The notes under the pieces are model-generated. The model saw only the letters and a program-made list of their open reading frames with translations, was not told the origin of the DNA and searched no databases. Positions 26,909 to 34,960 of a DNA stretch of 64,000 nucleotides are shown here, piece by piece (the stretch's first letter is position 1; every line of letters begins with the position of its first letter). The stretch is taken from contig CAYVHO010000001.1 in NCBI GenBank assembly GCA_964451325.1, forward strand, positions 282,944-346,943. Direction: 5' to 3'. A program made the translations under genes and the position numbers. This DNA comes from JAADHI01 sp964451325. Lineage in GTDB: Bacteria > Nitrospirota > Nitrospiria > SBBL01 > JAADHI01.

Positions 26909-27796
26909 TTATTTGAATGAGAGGTCTCTATTTAGTTCCGATTGAATGACCCTTTGTGCTCCGATAAAGTTTTTGTCATATTTTTGTTTATAGTTTTCCG
27001 TAGTCCAATATCTGTGATCTATATCTGTAAAATGAATATACCAGCCATCGTCTACAGCACCATCTAGAAGTTTTCCTGGAAAGATGGATCCTTGATGAAG
27101 AAGTCTGAAATCTTCTTCATCAAGGTGGAGCCCTCTAAGTCTGCTGGAGAATCCGTTCTGTTCTAATTTCAGTATTAGTTTATAAAAATCGAAAATCTGA
27201 CTCTGACCACCTTGACCTGTGCCAGAGTGTATCGGCCAACTCCTGTATATAGTGAGGTATTTCCAATCTTTTATTTGCAAAATGGCAAAGGCTTCCCCTA
27301 AAGGCTTTGCTCGTATGAAGTAAATGCGTTCGGGGATTATTTTTTTGAAGGTTTCATAGGATGGGGAGTACATTGTGTTATCTTTATTGTCAAACGGAGC
27401 CCCTTCTCCATCAGTCAACCAAGGGTAAGATACCCCGAATTCTTCGCAAAATTTTTTCATAAAATTGAATGTGGATTCAGTTTTTCCTAAGAAAATATCT
27501 TCAAGATCACCAACTTTCTCCATATCCAAAATCTGCGCCAATTTTGATATTGTGTACAATTGATAATTGCGCCCTTCGTTCATTAGATCTAAGATGCTCT
27601 TAAAGCGGTTAGATATTTTTTCGGCTTCAGTCAGAGCCTTAATGGAGTTTTTGGTTTCTGTAGAATCTAGCGATTGCACAAGTCTTGTTGCATTTTTAGT
27701 CTGTGAGGTCTGGGCACGGTAAATAGAGGTGAAAATTTCTCGTACTAGCCCGACGGCTGCACCGGAGATAATTTTTGCAATCAAAGATTCAGCCAT
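26909..27796 (-). CDS. Orphan protein with a phage-repressor-like helix-turn-helix segment
   Basis: 295 residues starting at ATG 27796, with GGAG six bases upstream (an in-frame GTG lies at 27808). The first 25 residues are hydrophobic (LIAKIISGAAVGLVREIF), possibly a membrane-associated helix. Residues about 85-145 (ISKLAQILDMEKVGDLEDIF ... FGVSYPWLTDGEGAPFD) resemble the helix-turn-helix of XRE/CI-like repressors, which often end with a WL-x-GEG-x-P motif. The C-terminal half is rich in aromatic residues and has no family I recognise. It lies in a cluster of small accessory and toxin-antitoxin genes. Not a confident regulator call. Confidence 0.55.
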   Translation of the reverse strand: MAESLIAKIISGAAVGLVREIFTSIYRAQTSQTKNATRLVQSLDSTETKNSIKALTEAEKISNRFKSILDLMNEGRNYQLYTISKLAQILDMEKVGDLEDIFLGKTESTFNFMKKFCEEFGVSYPWLTDGEGAPFDNKDNTMYSPSYETFKKIIPERIYFIRAKPLGEAFAILQIKDWKYLTIYRSWPIHSGTGQGGQSQIFDFYKLILKLEQNGFSSRLRGLHLDEEDFRLLHQGSIFPGKLLDGAVDDGWYIHFTDIDHRYWTTENYKQKYDKNFIGAQRVIQSELNRDLSFK

Positions 27797-27850
27797 AGGA
27801 ATCTCCACGAATGGCGTCGTCTGTAAATGAAATATTCTTGCGTAGGCATT

Positions 27851-28045
27851 TTAGTCCGGTTTGCTGAGTTTCATGGCGTTCTTGCTGATTTTTTCAATCG
27901 ATAAGTTTTCATCTAGATCCTGACGCCATTTCGTGTAATCAAAGGGTTCTTTTGAGATTAGAGCGATGAAACGCTCTGTTTCGAGATTACCCAAGGATTT
28001 TGTCAGAAGTTTTAGCCCTCTTATTTTGATTTCAGTGTCGGTCAT
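27851..28045 (-). CDS. Small conserved-looking protein, 64 residues
   Basis: A small acidic/basic helical protein (TDTEIKIRGLKLLTKSLG, ERFIALISKEPFDYTKWRQD). It has no signal peptide or membrane segment. Small proteins with a FIALI-x-x-EPFDYT core are familiar to me from accessory and toxin-antitoxin-rich regions, but I cannot name a tested function. It lies 54 bp upstream of the 295-residue gene in the same orientation, so the two may be co-transcribed. Confidence 0.6.
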   Translation of the reverse strand: MTDTEIKIRGLKLLTKSLGNLETERFIALISKEPFDYTKWRQDLDENLSIEKISKNAMKLSKPD

Positions 28046-28251
28046 CAGAGAATATCTTTAAGTTACTGTGAGTAGTCCTCAATCATACCTACTTTAGGGG
28101 ACAAATAGAACACTTATTTCAGTGGATTTTTGGTACTCACTCTCCAAGATGCCTCTTGAGATGCTGGTGCTTTACTCATATGTTTAAAATGGTATTATGA
28201 AGTCAAATCCAAGTCACTTGGAATTTGAACGACGAACTAACGAGAGTAAGA

Positions 28252-28521
28252 ATGCTTAAAAAATCAGATCATCGCAAAATCCAAGAAGTCTCGCGTAAAT
28301 ATCATATAAAAAAAGTGCTTCTCTTTGGTTCCAGTTTAGAAACTGATCGGGAAAGTAAGGACATTGATATCGCGATCGAGGGTATCGCACCAAAAGATTT
28401 TTTTGCATATTGCGGTGAATTACTTCTGATTCTCTCAAAACCTGTTGATGTCATTGATCTTTCCATTGAGTCGAAGTTTACAGCTTTAATCAAGAGAGAA
28501 GGCATTCCACTCTATGGTTGA
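28252..28521 (+). CDS. MNT-type minimal nucleotidyltransferase (antitoxin of an MNT-HEPN pair)
   Basis: 89 residues from ATG 28252, preceded by GAGAGTAAGA (a TTG at 28225 is an alternative start). The nucleotidyltransferase motif is clear: VLLFGSSLETD followed by KDIDIAIEG, giving the GS and D-x-D metal-binding residues. Minimal nucleotidyltransferases of this kind neutralise HEPN RNase toxins, in characterised cases by adding AMP to a tyrosine. The reading frame overlaps the downstream HEPN gene by 8 bp, as is usual for the pair. Confidence 0.85.
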   Translation: MLKKSDHRKIQEVSRKYHIKKVLLFGSSLETDRESKDIDIAIEGIAPKDFFAYCGELLLILSKPVDVIDLSIESKFTALIKREGIPLYG

Positions 28522-28930
28522 CTATCGTCAGCGTATTGAAGCCGAATATGAAGCAATTCAGAAAGTTCTTGCTGCTCTGCCGAATGAGAAAAACTTAACG
28601 CTTATCTCCGAACTAGAACTTGCTGGTGTTGCTGCATTTCTTCACAATTTCTACAATGGCATTGAAAATGTCTTAAAGCAGGTTTTTTTGTCGAAAAATC
28701 TTCAGGTTCCGCAAGGTGCTTCCTGGCATCGTGATTTGTTACTCAATGCCGTATCAGCGCAATTGATTTCAGCTGAGATTGCCGAAGACCTCAAAGTATT
28801 TTTAGCATTCAGACATTTTTTCACCCATGCTTACGCTTTAGATTTGAATCCAGAAAAAATGGCCCCACTGGTGGCCGCTGCCTCTGCCTGTTTTGAAAAA
28901 TTTAAAAATAACCTTAAGCGACTCATCTGA
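28514..28930 (+). CDS. HEPN-domain RNase toxin (HepT-like)
   Basis: 138 residues, all-helical. The diagnostic RX4HXY active-site motif is present as FRHFFTHAYALDL near residue 97. It starts within the end of the nucleotidyltransferase gene (ATGGTTGA overlap), which indicates translational coupling. It would act as an RNase whose Tyr is the site of modification by the partner. The family resembles the HepT-like toxins with an LHNFYNGIENVLK segment. Confidence 0.85.
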   Translation: MVDYRQRIEAEYEAIQKVLAALPNEKNLTLISELELAGVAAFLHNFYNGIENVLKQVFLSKNLQVPQGASWHRDLLLNAVSAQLISAEIAEDLKVFLAFRHFFTHAYALDLNPEKMAPLVAAASACFEKFKNNLKRLI

Positions 28931-28952
28931 TTTTACCTGAAAGACCCCCTTG

Positions 28953-30437
28953 ATGACCCTAAAACCCAAACTGTTCAAACAAAAGATGTTCTGGATCGGC
29001 ATTTTATATTTTGCTGAGGGTTTTCCGCTTGGCATTTTTTATGATCTCTTTCCGGTGTATTTCAGGCAGCAAAATGTGGCGCTGTGGAAGATTGGGTTTA
29101 TGTCGCTCCTGGGGCTTTCCTGGACCTTGAAGTTTCTTTGGGCACCCGCCATTGATCATTATCGGCAACATCGGCGTTGGATGTTTGTTGTGGATGTTTT
29201 GATGGGCGCGGTCATCCTTGTTTTTGCGGTGCAATCCGGTTTTGGCCCCTGGGTGTGGGTGGCGATTGGGGTCTTTACCTTGCTTTCGGCGACAAATGAC
29301 ATTGCGATAGACGGCTACTCGATTGAATTTCTTGAAAAAGGCGAATTGGGTTTGGCCAATGGGCTGCGTATTGGTTTTTATCGTGTGGGCATGTTGGCTT
29401 CCGGTTTTGTCCTGATTTTGAGTGATTACATCAGCTGGTCAGGGGCCTATGTTGTGGCGGCCGTGATCTTGGTCGGACTCGGTTTTGTCTGTCTGCGTGC
29501 GCCCAAAGAAAAAATTGTCGCGGCAAAAAAAACGATTGCTTTGGGCTCTGAATTCAAAAAAATATTTCATCATCCCAAGGCCTTTGGCGTGGTCTTGCTT
29601 TTTTTCTTGGGAACGCTTTGGCTGATCAACAAAGCCACAAAGTGGTCAGACGATTTTTCTTTTTTTTGGCCCGTGGCCTTTTCTGTGACGGGACTTTTTT
29701 TTGTGGGCAGCGTACTGAGTCAATCTTTTTCAAAACAGCTTGAAAATACGGACGACTTTACAGCCCTTGCAGAAGGCCCGATGTTTGGGACTCTAATGGA
29801 GATGTTGCGGCGTCCTTATTTTGCCCCTGTGATTGTTTTTATTCTGATCTTTAAATTGGCCGACAGTTCCATGGGTTTTATGGTCAAACCCTTTTGGGTG
29901 GATGCAGGGTTTACGGCGACGGAAATCGGACTGGTTTCGGTGAATATCGGGTTGGTACTTTCCATCTTGGGTGGGATTGCGGGGGGCTGGTTTACGGATC
30001 GCACCGGAATTTTTAAGTCGCTCTGGTTGTTGGGGCTCTTTCAGGCCATTTCAAATTTAGGATATGCCTATGTGGCGACGGTGATTCCGACGGGGCTCGA
30101 AAATGTAGGTCTGCCTTTTGGGCACAAACTCATGATGTATTCGGCCAGTGCGATTGAATCTTTTACGGGTGGTTTGGGGACGGCGGCTTTTTTGGCTTTT
30201 TTAATGGCGATTGTGAATAAACGAAATTCTGCAACGGAGTATGCTCTACTTTCGTCTGTTTTTGCTTTGAGCCGTTCGGTCGCGGGGTGGGCCGGTGGTT
30301 TTGGGGCCGAGTTCATGGGATACGGTGCTTATTTTTTGTTGACCTTCTTTCTGGCTTTTCCGGCCTATTTGCTTCTTCCCTGGGTGAAAAAGATGATGCA
30401 CTATGCCTCAAAACAAGAAGGCTGGGGGCAAAATTAA
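28953..30437 (+). CDS. AmpG-like MFS transporter
   Basis: 494 residues with about 12-14 membrane segments. The start MTLKPKLFKQKMFWIGILYF leads into AEGFPLGIFYDLFPVYFRQ, resembling the N-terminus of AmpG/PAT-family permeases, and the loop LKFLWAPAIDHY matches the conserved (K/F)-x-x-WAP-x-x-D region of that group. Its natural cargo may be anhydro-muropeptides or another small solute. It starts 23 bp after the HEPN gene but is unlikely to be functionally linked to it. Start ATG 28953 follows a TTG in frame. Confidence 0.82.
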   Translation: MTLKPKLFKQKMFWIGILYFAEGFPLGIFYDLFPVYFRQQNVALWKIGFMSLLGLSWTLKFLWAPAIDHYRQHRRWMFVVDVLMGAVILVFAVQSGFGPWVWVAIGVFTLLSATNDIAIDGYSIEFLEKGELGLANGLRIGFYRVGMLASGFVLILSDYISWSGAYVVAAVILVGLGFVCLRAPKEKIVAAKKTIALGSEFKKIFHHPKAFGVVLLFFLGTLWLINKATKWSDDFSFFWPVAFSVTGLFFVGSVLSQSFSKQLENTDDFTALAEGPMFGTLMEMLRRPYFAPVIVFILIFKLADSSMGFMVKPFWVDAGFTATEIGLVSVNIGLVLSILGGIAGGWFTDRTGIFKSLWLLGLFQAISNLGYAYVATVIPTGLENVGLPFGHKLMMYSASAIESFTGGLGTAAFLAFLMAIVNKRNSATEYALLSSVFALSRSVAGWAGGFGAEFMGYGAYFLLTFFLAFPAYLLLPWVKKMMHYASKQEGWGQN

Positions 30438-30449
30438 GCCCCAAATTCA

Positions 30450-30478
30450 TTGACCTCGAATAGGCCCTGTGGTAGAAA
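30450..30478 (+). promoter_or_regulatory. Candidate sigma-70 promoter for guaB
   Basis: TTGACC (30450-30455) and TAGAAA (30473-30478) are separated by 17 bp, 34 bp before ATG 30512. The -35 matches consensus at five of six positions and the -10 at four of six. No riboswitch-like structure is apparent in the short leader. Confidence 0.5.
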
Positions 30479-30511
30479 TAGCGTTATTCTTTTTTAGGGG
30501 ATACATAGCCT

Positions 30512-31981
30512 ATGTTGCCGATAAAATTGCAAGAAGGACTCACTTTTGACGATGTTCTACTCGCGCCCTCCCGTTCTGCCATCATGCCGCGAGATGTTCA
30601 GCTCAGAACCTATCTCACTCGAAAAATAAAGCTGCAAATCCCGATTATCAGTGCCGCGATGGACACCGTCACCGAGTCCGCACTTGCCATCGCCATGGCC
30701 CGTGAAGGGGGGCTTGGCATTGTACATCGTGCGCTTCCGCCCAAGGATCAGGCGATGCAGGTGGACCTGGTGAAAAAGTCTGAGAGTGGCATGATTGTGG
30801 ATCCGATTACGATTTCCCCGGATCAGCGACTTTCCGATGCTTTGGCGCTGATGAATAAATATCGAATTTCCGGTATTCCGGTGACACAGGGCAAAAAATT
30901 GGTCGGTATTCTAACCAACAGAGATCTGCGTTTTGAAACACGCATGAGTCTGAAGGTCTCAAAGGTGATGACAAAGGAGAATCTCATTACCGCGCCAGAG
31001 GGCACGACTCTAAAAGAGGCGCAGAAAGTTCTGCACGAAAACCGGATTGAAAAACTGTTGGTGATCAATGACAGTTATGAGCTTAAAGGGCTCATTACCA
31101 TTAAAGATATTGAAAAAAAGATTAAGTTCCCGAATGCTTGCAAGGATACTTTAGGTCGTCTGCGTGTGGGTGCGGCGGTGGGCATCGGCGCGGAGTCGGA
31201 AGAACGCGTGGATCGACTGGTGCGTGCCGGAGTGGATTTGATTATTGTGGATACGGCCCACGCCCATTCTGTTTCGGTCCTGGATGCCATTAAAGGGATT
31301 CGTAAAAAACATCCGGACTTGCAAATTATCGGGGGTAATATTGCGACGGGTGATGCCGCTGTTGATTTGATTAAAAGTGGTGTGGATGCGGTAAAAGTCG
31401 GGGTCGGCCCGGGTTCAATTTGTACGACACGAGTCATTGCGGGTGCCGGTGTGCCACAATTAACTGCGATTTCAGATTGTGCCAAGGCGGCAAAAAAATA
31501 CAATATCCCGGTGATTGCAGACGGGGGCATTAAATTTTCAGGCGATATTGTCAAAGCCATCGCCGCAGGCGCGCATACCGTGATGCTGGGGGGTCTTTTT
31601 GCGGGCACGGCCGAAAGCCCCGGTGAGACCATTTTGTATCAGGGCCGCAGTTACAAGGTTTATCGTGGCATGGGCTCGATTGGTGCCATGGAGCGGGGTG
31701 GCAAAGACCGCTATTTTCAGGAATACGAACCCATTTCCAAACTCGTGCCGGAAGGCATTGAGGGGCGTGTGCCGAGCAAGGGCAATCTCTCAGGGGTGGT
31801 TTATCAGCTATTGGGTGGATTGCGTGCGGGTATGGGATATTGTGGCACAGACTCCATTGAGGCGCTTCGAGGCTATGACCGCTTTGTACGGATTACCTCT
31901 TCCGGTATTCGTGAGAGCCATCCACATGATGTCATCATCACAAAAGAGGCGCCCAACTATGAAATGGGTGGCTCCTCTTGA
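30512..31981 (+). CDS. guaB: IMP dehydrogenase
   Basis: 489 residues. Converts IMP to XMP with NAD in guanine nucleotide synthesis. N-terminal LTFDDVLLAPSRS, two CBS domains (about 95-205), the catalytic Cys in GVGPGSICTTRVIAG, and the monovalent-ion and flap motifs (GSIGAMERGGKDRYF) are all intact. AGGGG lies upstream of the ATG. guaA follows after 181 bp on the same strand, the usual gua operon order, though a long palindrome lies between them. Confidence 0.98.
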   Translation: MLPIKLQEGLTFDDVLLAPSRSAIMPRDVQLRTYLTRKIKLQIPIISAAMDTVTESALAIAMAREGGLGIVHRALPPKDQAMQVDLVKKSESGMIVDPITISPDQRLSDALALMNKYRISGIPVTQGKKLVGILTNRDLRFETRMSLKVSKVMTKENLITAPEGTTLKEAQKVLHENRIEKLLVINDSYELKGLITIKDIEKKIKFPNACKDTLGRLRVGAAVGIGAESEERVDRLVRAGVDLIIVDTAHAHSVSVLDAIKGIRKKHPDLQIIGGNIATGDAAVDLIKSGVDAVKVGVGPGSICTTRVIAGAGVPQLTAISDCAKAAKKYNIPVIADGGIKFSGDIVKAIAAGAHTVMLGGLFAGTAESPGETILYQGRSYKVYRGMGSIGAMERGGKDRYFQEYEPISKLVPEGIEGRVPSKGNLSGVVYQLLGGLRAGMGYCGTDSIEALRGYDRFVRITSSGIRESHPHDVIITKEAPNYEMGGSS

Positions 31982-32123
31982 AGTGGGCATCTTTCAGCCA
32001 CTCATACTGCACTTGCTGCGTTGAAAAATACTTCGGAATGCTCACGGACTTGAAGTCCGCTGCGCTTCCTCAACATTTTTCGCCTTGCCATCACAGCATG
32101 ATTGGCTGAAATATACCCACTTC
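31980..32123. repeat. 144-bp imperfect palindrome in the guaB-guaA spacer
   Basis: The outer 21-nt arms 31980-32000 (ending CTTTCAGCCA) and 32103-32123 (starting TGGCTGAAAT) pair with two mismatches. Complementarity continues imperfectly inward (GAAAAATACTTCGGAA against its partner near 32063-32080) to a perfect apical hairpin CGGACT-TGA-AGTCCG (32045-32059). The outer and apical centres coincide to within one base, so it is one long fold-back. It has no coding frame of note. It could be an ERIC-like mobile repeat or an RNA processing/attenuation structure controlling guaA. Confidence 0.75.
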
Positions 32124-32162
32124 CTCCTCATCCATAGATTTAGAAAGGCCAATTCTCACTCC

Positions 32163-33695
32163 ATGCAGAAAATATTGATTCTTGATTTTGGTTCACAGTA
32201 CACGCAGTTGATTGCGCGGCGCGTGCGAGAGAGCAAAGTCTATTCTGAAATCGTTCCATATTATCTTTCTTTAGGTGAAATTAAACAGCACAAAGCGACG
32301 GGCCTGATTCTTTCGGGCGGGCCGTCTTCCGTGATCGCAAAAGGTGCACCGCTTTGTGATCCGGGTGTTTTTGAACTGGGACTTCCTGTTCTGGGTATTT
32401 GTTACGGCATGCAGTTGATGACCCATGTCTTGGGTGGGGCCGTCGCAAAATCGCAAAAACGCGAATTTGGACGTGCCGATTTAAAACTGGATCATCGTTC
32501 TCCTTTGTTCAAGGGATTGCCCAAAGAAACGCCTGTTTGGATGAGTCACGGGGATCGTATCGAAAAAGTCCCCGCCGGATTTCGTGCAATTGCAAAGACG
32601 GGCAATTCTCCGACGGCTGCGATTCAAGATCCCAAACGTCATTTGTACGCCCTGCAATTTCACCCGGAGGTTGCACACACACCCGATGGCCTTAAAATCC
32701 TCCAAAATTTTCTCTATCATATTTGTGGCTGTGAGGCGAATTGGGACATGGGTTCATTTATCTCTGTGGCCGAGGCAGAAATCGCCAATGCCATCGGAAG
32801 TGGCAAAGCCATTTGTGCCTTGAGCGGGGGCGTGGATTCGTCTGTCGCAGCCGTTTTAGTACAGCGTGTGATTGGAAAACGTCTGACCTGTATTTTTGTG
32901 GACAACGGTCTGCTGCGTAAAAATGAAGCCAAGACCGTCATGAGTACCTTTAAAAAACAGCTTAAACTCAATATTAAAAAAGTGGATGCCGCTGAGCAGT
33001 TTTTATCCAAACTGGCAAAGACGATTCAGCCGGAAAAAAAGCGAAAAATCATCGGGCGTAATTTTATCTCCGTTTTTGATGTCGCGGCCAAAAAAGTCGG
33101 CAAGGTGGATTTTTTGGTGCAAGGCACACTCTATCCGGATGTGATTGAGTCGATTTCAGTTAAAGGCCCTTCGGCGACCATCAAAACGCACCATAATGTC
33201 GGGGGCTTGCCAAAACGTATGCGCATGAAGGTCGTCGAACCTTTAAGAACCCTCTTTAAAGATGAAGTACGGCGACTGGGTGTTGAATTGGGTATCCCGG
33301 CAGAGCTTTTATATCGTCACCCTTTTCCCGGCCCCGGTTTGGCCGTGCGGGTTGTGGGTAGAGTCACTGCGGGGCGATTGGATCGATTGCGCGAAGCCGA
33401 TGCCATTTTTGATGAAGAAATCCGCGCAGCCAATCTTTATGATGAAATCTGGCAGGCCTTTGCGGTTTACTTGCCCATTCAAAGTGTTGGTGTGATGGGC
33501 GATGAGCGCACCTATGAAAATGCCATTGCGCTTCGTGCGGTCACCAGTCAGGACGGCATGACGGCTGACTGGTACGAATTTCCGCATGAGGTCTTAAAAC
33601 GTATTTCCAACCGCATCATTAACGAAGTGCAAGGCATCAACCGCGTTGTCTACGACGTCTCTTCAAAACCCCCCAGCACAATTGAGTGGGAATAG
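32163..33695 (+). CDS. guaA: GMP synthase (glutamine-hydrolysing)
   Basis: 510 residues from ATG 32163, where the universally conserved start MQKILILDFGSQYTQLIARR lies; the frame is open to 32085, but that part falls inside the palindrome. A class I glutamine amidotransferase domain with the nucleophile in VLGICYGMQL and the His-x-Glu of LQFHPEVAHT is followed by the ATP-pyrophosphatase P-loop LSGGVDSSVAA and the dimerisation domain (HHNVGGLP, FPGPGLAVRV), ending PPSTIEWE. It aminates XMP to GMP. Confidence 0.98.
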   Translation: MQKILILDFGSQYTQLIARRVRESKVYSEIVPYYLSLGEIKQHKATGLILSGGPSSVIAKGAPLCDPGVFELGLPVLGICYGMQLMTHVLGGAVAKSQKREFGRADLKLDHRSPLFKGLPKETPVWMSHGDRIEKVPAGFRAIAKTGNSPTAAIQDPKRHLYALQFHPEVAHTPDGLKILQNFLYHICGCEANWDMGSFISVAEAEIANAIGSGKAICALSGGVDSSVAAVLVQRVIGKRLTCIFVDNGLLRKNEAKTVMSTFKKQLKLNIKKVDAAEQFLSKLAKTIQPEKKRKIIGRNFISVFDVAAKKVGKVDFLVQGTLYPDVIESISVKGPSATIKTHHNVGGLPKRMRMKVVEPLRTLFKDEVRRLGVELGIPAELLYRHPFPGPGLAVRVVGRVTAGRLDRLREADAIFDEEIRAANLYDEIWQAFAVYLPIQSVGVMGDERTYENAIALRAVTSQDGMTADWYEFPHEVLKRISNRIINEVQGINRVVYDVSSKPPSTIEWE

Positions 33696-33970
33696 TTGTT
33701 AGTCCAATTTCCATCATCCCGTGATGTGATTCTCCTTTTTTATCTATCTTCATAATAGTTTTTCCTGTATTTTTCCTAATTCCGAAAAGAGTTTTCCAAA
33801 AATAAAAAAATAACGATCTCTTTTTCTGCGTATACAGCAAAAGAGGCTTTGTATTGCCTTTTGGTCTTGTTTTTATTTTGGCACACCTTTTGCTTTACTC
33901 ACATACCGTAAGGCGATGACACAGGGTCAAATGCCATTTAGGAAGTCGACAAAAATAAGGAGAAACGAAA
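33696..33970. other. Regulatory spacer upstream of the tandem secreted-protein operon
   Basis: 275 bp without a gene. It holds the sigma-54 promoter listed separately, and upstream of it an AT-rich run (33780-33870) where an enhancer-binding protein could bind. No convincing terminator for guaA is seen. Confidence 0.5.
33879..33894 (+). promoter_or_regulatory. Sigma-54 (RpoN) promoter
   Basis: TGGCAC (33879-33884), five bases, then TTGCT (33890-33894). The invariant GG and GC are separated by exactly 10 bases, as required for the -24/-12 elements of RpoN promoters, and every consensus position in the two boxes matches. Transcription would start near 33905, leaving a leader of about 65 nt before ATG 33971. 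It drives the tandem secreted-protein genes. The NtrX-type activator at 17578-18969 is a candidate regulator. Confidence 0.82.
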
Positions 33971-34351
33971 ATGAAAAAGATGACAATAGCAGCAGCGTTT
34001 ATGGGGTTGGCTTTGGTTTTTGGATCAGCCGGAGAAAGTGAAGCAATTTGTCTGATTGATTGCGGTACGGAAGTGGATGTTGAAATCAAGGGTGCCGGTC
34101 GAGATCTCCGAGAGAATAGCGATAATGTCAGTGGCGCAAAAGCCGAAGGCATTGGCAACGTTGCGGTGCAAGATTTGAATCTTAAAGGAGACGGTTCCGT
34201 GATTGTGGGCAATAAATTAAACAGTGGTAACAATGTACGTGTTTTTGGAAACGGCGGGGATATGGATATCAGTTCCGGCAACAATATCATCGGGACAATG
34301 AATGACAGCTCTGTCGATAACTCCCGTACTTTTCGAAGCAACAACAAATAA
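33971..34351 (+). CDS. Small secreted Asn/Gly/Ser-rich protein, tandem copy 1
   Basis: 126 residues. A signal peptide (MKKMTIAAAFMGLALVFGSA, cleavage probably after GESEA) leaves about 101 mature residues starting with the cysteine pair CLIDC. The rest is polar with short hydrophobic strands spaced by Asn, Gly and Ser: ENSDNVSGAKAEGIGNVAVQ, DGSVIVGNKLNSGNN, SSGNNIIGTMNDSS. That pattern suggests stacked beta strands like a beta-solenoid or curlin-type subunit. AAGGAG precedes the ATG. It follows the sigma-54 promoter and is repeated twice downstream. I recognise no named family; a curli-like fibre subunit is inference. Confidence 0.85.
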   Translation: MKKMTIAAAFMGLALVFGSAGESEAICLIDCGTEVDVEIKGAGRDLRENSDNVSGAKAEGIGNVAVQDLNLKGDGSVIVGNKLNSGNNVRVFGNGGDMDISSGNNIIGTMNDSSVDNSRTFRSNNK

Positions 34352-34465
34352 CACGGATGATGAAAACCGGCCGACTTTGCGTTTTATGATTGGTATAGAG
34401 AGAAGTCGTCCTAAAAAAAGTGAAACAATCATTAAACCCACAAAAAAGAGATGAGGAGAAATAAA

Positions 34466-34846
34466 ATGAAAAAGATGACAGTTGTTGCAGCGTTTATGGG
34501 CTTGGCCTTGGTTTTTGGATCAGCGGGAGAAAGTGAAGCAATTTGTTTGATCGATTGTGGAACCAAAGTGGATATCGAAGCAAAAGGCGCAGGCCGAGAT
34601 CTCCGGGAAAATAGTGATAACGTCAGTGGTGCAAAAGCCGAAGGTATTGGTAATGTCGCTGTTCAGGATCTTAATCTTAGAGGGGATGGTTCGGTGATTG
34701 CTGGAAATACTTTAAACAGTGGAAATCGGGTCAGTGTCGGTATTAATAAAGGTGATATGAGCATCAGCTCCGGCAACAATATCATCGGGACAATGAATGA
34801 CAACTCTGTCGACAATTCCCGTACATTTCGAAGCAACAACAAATAG
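34466..34846 (+). CDS. Small secreted Asn/Gly/Ser-rich protein, tandem copy 2
   Basis: 126 residues from ATG 34466 (leader AGGAGAAATAAA); an upstream in-frame ATG at 34451 is less likely. Same plan as copy 1: signal peptide MKKMTVVAAFMGLALVFGSA, ICLIDCGT at the mature N-terminus, then SDNVSGAKAEGIGNVAVQ and SSGNNIIGTMNDNSVDNS. The variable segment is NRVSVGINKGD, where copy 1 has NNVRVFGNGGD. A strong hairpin follows the stop (34854-34896). Role as for copy 1. Confidence 0.85.
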   Translation: MKKMTVVAAFMGLALVFGSAGESEAICLIDCGTKVDIEAKGAGRDLRENSDNVSGAKAEGIGNVAVQDLNLRGDGSVIAGNTLNSGNRVSVGINKGDMSISSGNNIIGTMNDNSVDNSRTFRSNNK

Positions 34847-34853
34847 TAAAGAT

Positions 34854-34896
34854 TCTAAATGCCGATCATTTTCGCGCTTTATGGTCGGCATTTAGA
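34854..34896 (+). terminator. Hairpin between tandem copies 2 and 3
   Basis: TCTAAATGCCGATCA (34854-34868) pairs with TGGTCGGCATTTAGA (34882-34896) with a single mismatch and a 13-nt loop. The following TTAAGTTTTCC has only a weak T run, so it may be a partial terminator or an mRNA-stabilising structure within the operon. The spacer after copy 1 has a shorter, degenerate version (CGACTT...AAGTCG). Confidence 0.6.
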
Positions 34897-34960
34897 TTAA
34901 GTTTTCCTAAAAAAATGAAGCAGTCATTAAACTTACAAAAAAGAAATAAGGAGAAATAAA

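Noticed and set aside
30438..30511. Purine riboswitch before guaB
   Set aside because: The leader is only about 30 nt after the likely start, too short for the aptamer.
32085..32162. Extra 26 residues at the N-terminus of guaA
   Set aside because: They are encoded within the palindrome, and the conserved GuaA start is at 32163.
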